From Pseudomonas sp. Au-Pse12 (GTDB lineage Bacteria > Pseudomonadota > Gammaproteobacteria > Pseudomonadales > Pseudomonadaceae), in contig NZ_JAJTTH010000008.1 of the NCBI RefSeq assembly GCF_021341665.1, positions 1 through 64,000 of the forward strand: DNA of 64,000 nt. The letters are read 5' to 3'. Position numbers and translations under genes: made by a program. The notes beneath the pieces are model-generated. The model made no database searches. It was not told where the DNA came from and worked only from the letters and a program-made list of their open reading frames with translations. Shown piece by piece: positions 61,477 to 64,000 of the stretch (position 1 is the first letter of the stretch; each line of letters begins with the position of its first letter).

Positions 61477-61482
61477 GCCCTG

Positions 61483-61531
61483 TTCGCCGGCCCCTACGCC
61501 ATCACTGTAGGTGCCGGCTCGCCGGCGAAGG
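61483..61531. repeat. REP pair between btuF and btuB
   Basis: Two inverted units, ttcgccggcccctac (61483-61497) and gtaggtgccggctcgccggcg (61507-61527), make a short REPIN-like structure between convergent genes. Confidence 0.6.
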
Positions 61532-61540
61532 CGTCGAACC

Positions 61541-63433
61541 TTACAGCTCCGGCGTCCAGGTCACGCCAAGCATCCAGGTGCGGCCTTCTTCACGGTAGCC
61601 GTAGTCCTTGCCGTTGTATTCGTAGAGCGTGCGGGTATAGGACTTGTCAAAGACATTGTCGAGTTTCAGGTCCAGCCTCACTTCCTGATTGATTGCCCAG
61701 CTGCTTCGCAGTCCGAGCAGACCGTAGCCGCCAATCGGGACCTGCTTTTTCGTGCTCAAGTCCTCATAGCTCTTGCTCACTAGCTGCCAGCTGGCGCCGA
61801 GCGCCAATTGGTCGAACTGCCGGTCCAGATCCAGGTTCAAGGTGCGGCGGGCACGGCGCGGCAGTTGATGGCCATCCTTGCGATTGCGCGGATCAATGAT
61901 TGCGGTGCCGATGCTGGTCTGCCAGCCGAACAGTTCCTGTTTCAGGGCCGCTTCGAAACCGTTGATTCTCGCTGCTCCGACGTTTTCCGGGCGCTGCGCT
62001 ACGCGGTCATAAATAATCGCGTCTTTGATATCGGTACGGTAGATCGAGGCCTCCAGGCGACTGCTTTGCGTCAGCTGGCTACGCCATTGCAATTCATAGC
62101 TTTTGGAATGTTCCGGCTTGAGATCGGGGTTGCTGAAGCCGGGGTAGTACAGATCGCTGAAGTTGGGCGCCCGGAAGCCTTCGCTATAGGACAGCAGCAG
62201 GTCATTGTCTGGGTTCAGCGGCAGGGTAAAGGTGCCGCTCCAGGTGTTCTGGCTGCCATATTGCTGGTTCTGATCACGGCGCAGTCCCAACTCGGTGGAG
62301 AAGCGGTCATCGCGAAAACGGTGCTGGATGAAGGTCGCCCGGTTCCAGCGGCTGTCTTTGGCAAATCGCGCCGGGCTGGTATTGAGCTGGTCTTCGTACC
62401 AGTCAGCGCCGAGGATCAGGCTGTTGTACTCGTCCAGGCGTAGATCGTTCTGCCAGTTCAGCAAGTCCCGGTAGGTATTGAATACGCTACGTTCGTCACT
62501 GAGTTTGTCGCGCTTGAGGTCTCGGTTCTCGCTATGTCCAAGCTCCACTCGCGACTTCCAGTAATCATTGATGTGAGCATCGAGATAACCGCTGATGTTG
62601 CTGACACTGAAGTCGGTGTAAGGATCCTGGGCGAAGACGTTATAGCTTGAGTCGTAGCGCCCGAAGGGGTTGTCATAGCGCGTGCGGCCTCGGTTATCCA
62701 GCAGGTTGAAGCCCACCTCCAGGTCATCGTTCAGCGCGTGGCTGAGGGTGAAGCTCAACGACTTGTTGCGGTAGCCATCATGGTCGGCATCGCTGGAGAA
62801 CGATTCGTGGGTCCAGTCGATTCCAGCACTTTCATCCAGGCTGGCGCCGAGGCTGAAGCGTGTCTGCTGATCACCGCCAGACAATCCAAGGCTGCGCTCC
62901 CAGGTCTGGTTGCTGCCAGCGGCGAGGCGCATGCGCCCATGCAGTCCCGAGTCGGCGCCGCGTCGGGTAAAGATCTGGATCACCCCGCCAATGGCATCGC
63001 TGCCGTAGATCACCGAGCGCGAGCCACGCAGCACTTCCACCCGTTCGATCTGCTGGATATTCAGGTACTGCAGGTTGCTGTCGCCGGAGGATGAACTGCT
63101 GATGCGCTGGCCATCCACCAGTACCAGGCTCTGGGCCGAACCGGTGCCGCGCAGATAGATGCCCGGCAGACTGCCACGGCCACCGCTGCGTGCAACCTGC
63201 ACCCCGGGCACCCGTTGCAGCAGGTCGGTCAGGCTGGTGGGTTGCAGGCGGTCGATATCTTCCCGGGTGAACACCGTGTTCGCCGCGCTGCTGTCGTTGC
63301 GAGCTTCCACCTGTCGGTTGGCACTGATCAGCATCTCGGGCAGTTTCAGGGCCTGATCGCGGTCGGGGGTGTCGGCAAAGAGTTCAGCGCAGGGCAGAAG
63401 GCAAAGCGGCAGGGCCAGGCGAAAAAGTGTCAT
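61541..63433 (-). CDS. btuB: TonB-dependent vitamin B12 receptor BtuB
   Basis: This 630-residue outer-membrane receptor has a signal peptide (MTLFRLALPLCLLPCAELFA), a TonB box-like LPEMLISANRQV, a plug with LTDLLQRVPGVQVARSGGRG and IERVEVLRGSRSVIYGSDAI, and a barrel reaching VTWTPEL. The pattern and its proximity to btuF fit BtuB. Only 121 bases separate it from dxs, and no cobalamin riboswitch is recognisable there. Confidence 0.88.
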   Translation of the reverse strand: MTLFRLALPLCLLPCAELFADTPDRDQALKLPEMLISANRQVEARNDSSAANTVFTREDIDRLQPTSLTDLLQRVPGVQVARSGGRGSLPGIYLRGTGSAQSLVLVDGQRISSSSSGDSNLQYLNIQQIERVEVLRGSRSVIYGSDAIGGVIQIFTRRGADSGLHGRMRLAAGSNQTWERSLGLSGGDQQTRFSLGASLDESAGIDWTHESFSSDADHDGYRNKSLSFTLSHALNDDLEVGFNLLDNRGRTRYDNPFGRYDSSYNVFAQDPYTDFSVSNISGYLDAHINDYWKSRVELGHSENRDLKRDKLSDERSVFNTYRDLLNWQNDLRLDEYNSLILGADWYEDQLNTSPARFAKDSRWNRATFIQHRFRDDRFSTELGLRRDQNQQYGSQNTWSGTFTLPLNPDNDLLLSYSEGFRAPNFSDLYYPGFSNPDLKPEHSKSYELQWRSQLTQSSRLEASIYRTDIKDAIIYDRVAQRPENVGAARINGFEAALKQELFGWQTSIGTAIIDPRNRKDGHQLPRRARRTLNLDLDRQFDQLALGASWQLVSKSYEDLSTKKQVPIGGYGLLGLRSSWAINQEVRLDLKLDNVFDKSYTRTLYEYNGKDYGYREEGRTWMLGVTWTPEL

Positions 63434-63497
63434 GGCTATTCCGTTGGCGCGGCTCGGCCTTCGCCGCAGGGTAAGGGAGGCCGGGAAAGGCGAGGCT

Positions 63498-63523
63498 AAA
63501 AAGCGCCGCCCGCAGGGCGGGCG
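63498..63523 (-). terminator. Terminator after dxs
   Basis: On the minus strand a 7-bp stem cgcccgc/gcgggcg (63507-63513 with 63517-63523) is followed by gcgcTTTTT (63498-63502 as a run of A on the plus strand). It sits about 30 bases after the dxs stop, in front of btuB. Confidence 0.65.
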
Positions 63524-63554
63524 TGCATCAGCGGCCAGGGTTGGCCGCTATAGG

Positions 63555-64000
63555 TCAAGCCAGGCCCAGCAGCGTCAGGCGCTGACGGACCGAGGCTTCG
63601 ATGCCGGCTTCGTCGAGGCCGCATTCGGCAAGCATCTGCGCCGGTTTGGCGTGCTCGACGTAGGCGTCCGGCAGGCCCAGGTGCAGGATCGGCTTGAGGA
63701 TGCCTTCGCGGGCCAGGAACTCGCTGACCGCTCCACCGGCGCCGCCCATGATGGCGTTCTCCTCGATGGTCACCAGCAGTTCATGGCTGCCGGCAATCTC
63801 GCGCACTAGGGCTTCATCCAGGGGTTTGACGAAGCGCATGTCGACCACGGTGGCGTCGAGTTTCTCGGCCACTTGCAAGGCTTCGGCCAGTTGCACGCCA
63901 AACACCAGCAAGGCCACTTGCTTGCCCTGGCGGCGGATCACGCCCTTGCCGATCTCGATCGGTTCCAGGTCCTTGTCGATCGGCGCGTTGGGGCCGGTGC
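63555..64000 (-). CDS. dxs: 1-deoxy-D-xylulose-5-phosphate synthase, C-terminal part
   Basis: Only the last 148 or so residues lie in the window; the gene runs off the right edge. It is the third (transketolase C) domain of DXS, with TGPNAPIDKDLEPIEIGKG, VVDMRFVKPLDEALV and VTIEENAIMGGAGGAVSEF. DXS makes the first intermediate of the MEP isoprenoid pathway and also feeds thiamine and pyridoxal synthesis. Gene order ribA-...-dxs is as in P. aeruginosa. Confidence 0.95.
   Translation of the reverse strand, partial: TGPNAPIDKDLEPIEIGKGVIRRQGKQVALLVFGVQLAEALQVAEKLDATVVDMRFVKPLDEALVREIAGSHELLVTIEENAIMGGAGGAVSEFLAREGILKPILHLGLPDAYVEHAKPAQMLAECGLDEAGIEASVRQRLTLLGLA

Overview
The window comes from a Pseudomonas chromosome, most likely of the fluorescens group. 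The ribosomal proteins, KatA/FtnA/UvrA/Ssb, OprG and the riboflavin genes are all recognisably pseudomonad, and codon use is strongly GC3-biased. Gene order follows two blocks of the P. aeruginosa map: str/S10/spc/alpha to ssb, and the lhr/oprG/zrm/rib/dxs side. A 16 kb accessory operon sits between them. No rRNA, tRNA, CRISPR array, transposase or integrase was seen.

Region 1 (1-13.9 kb) is the S10-spc-alpha ribosomal superoperon, rpsJ to rplQ, with secY, rpmJ and rpoA. Three junctions (before rpsJ, rpsH and rpsM) carry a terminator-type hairpin followed at once by, or overlapping, a good sigma70 promoter with 17-bp spacing. Region 2 (14-21.2 kb) is katA, ftnA (a heme-less ferritin), uvrA (minus strand, TTG start), a YajR-type MFS transporter and ssb.

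Region 3 (21.2-37.2 kb, all minus strand) is the most interesting part. Twelve tightly packed genes form one apparent operon, starting next to an AT-rich control region (37.2-37.9 kb). The first six are the ebo genes in the order eboD-C-A-B-E-F; eboD is fused to a DedA/VTT membrane domain. Related ebo (EDB) genes are associated with scytonemin export in cyanobacteria and with repelling nematode grazers in P. fluorescens NZI7. Downstream lie six genes with no standard annotation: two secreted one-heme (CxxCH) proteins that are paralogues; two proteins that look like the N-terminal half of VioB/RebD (the enzymes that join two tryptophan-derived indolepyruvate imines) without the C-terminal ferritin-like half; a secreted Cys-rich orphan; and an NHL-type beta-propeller resembling ScyD/ScyE. 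The layout is a duplicated module, [cytochrome + VioB-N-like] twice. I infer an oxidative pathway for an indole-type or other aromatic metabolite linked to Ebo trafficking. The chemistry is not shown by the sequence.

Region 4 (37.9-46.7 kb) holds a cysteine hydrolase divergent from a GlxA-type AraC regulator, an Lhr-family helicase, a two-gene SDR operon (one member with a degenerate catalytic motif) and oprG. Region 5 (46.8-50.1 kb) is a zrmABCD zinc-related ABC operon preceded by a palindrome that may bind Zur. Region 6 (50.1-64 kb) has a small orphan gene, a CnoX-type thioredoxin, a methyltransferase, a YbaY-like lipoprotein, then nrdR-ribD-ribE-ribBA-ribH-nusB-thiL-pgpA, an amino-acid-type binding protein, ribA, a small membrane protein, btuF, btuB and the 3' part of dxs, which runs off the window end.
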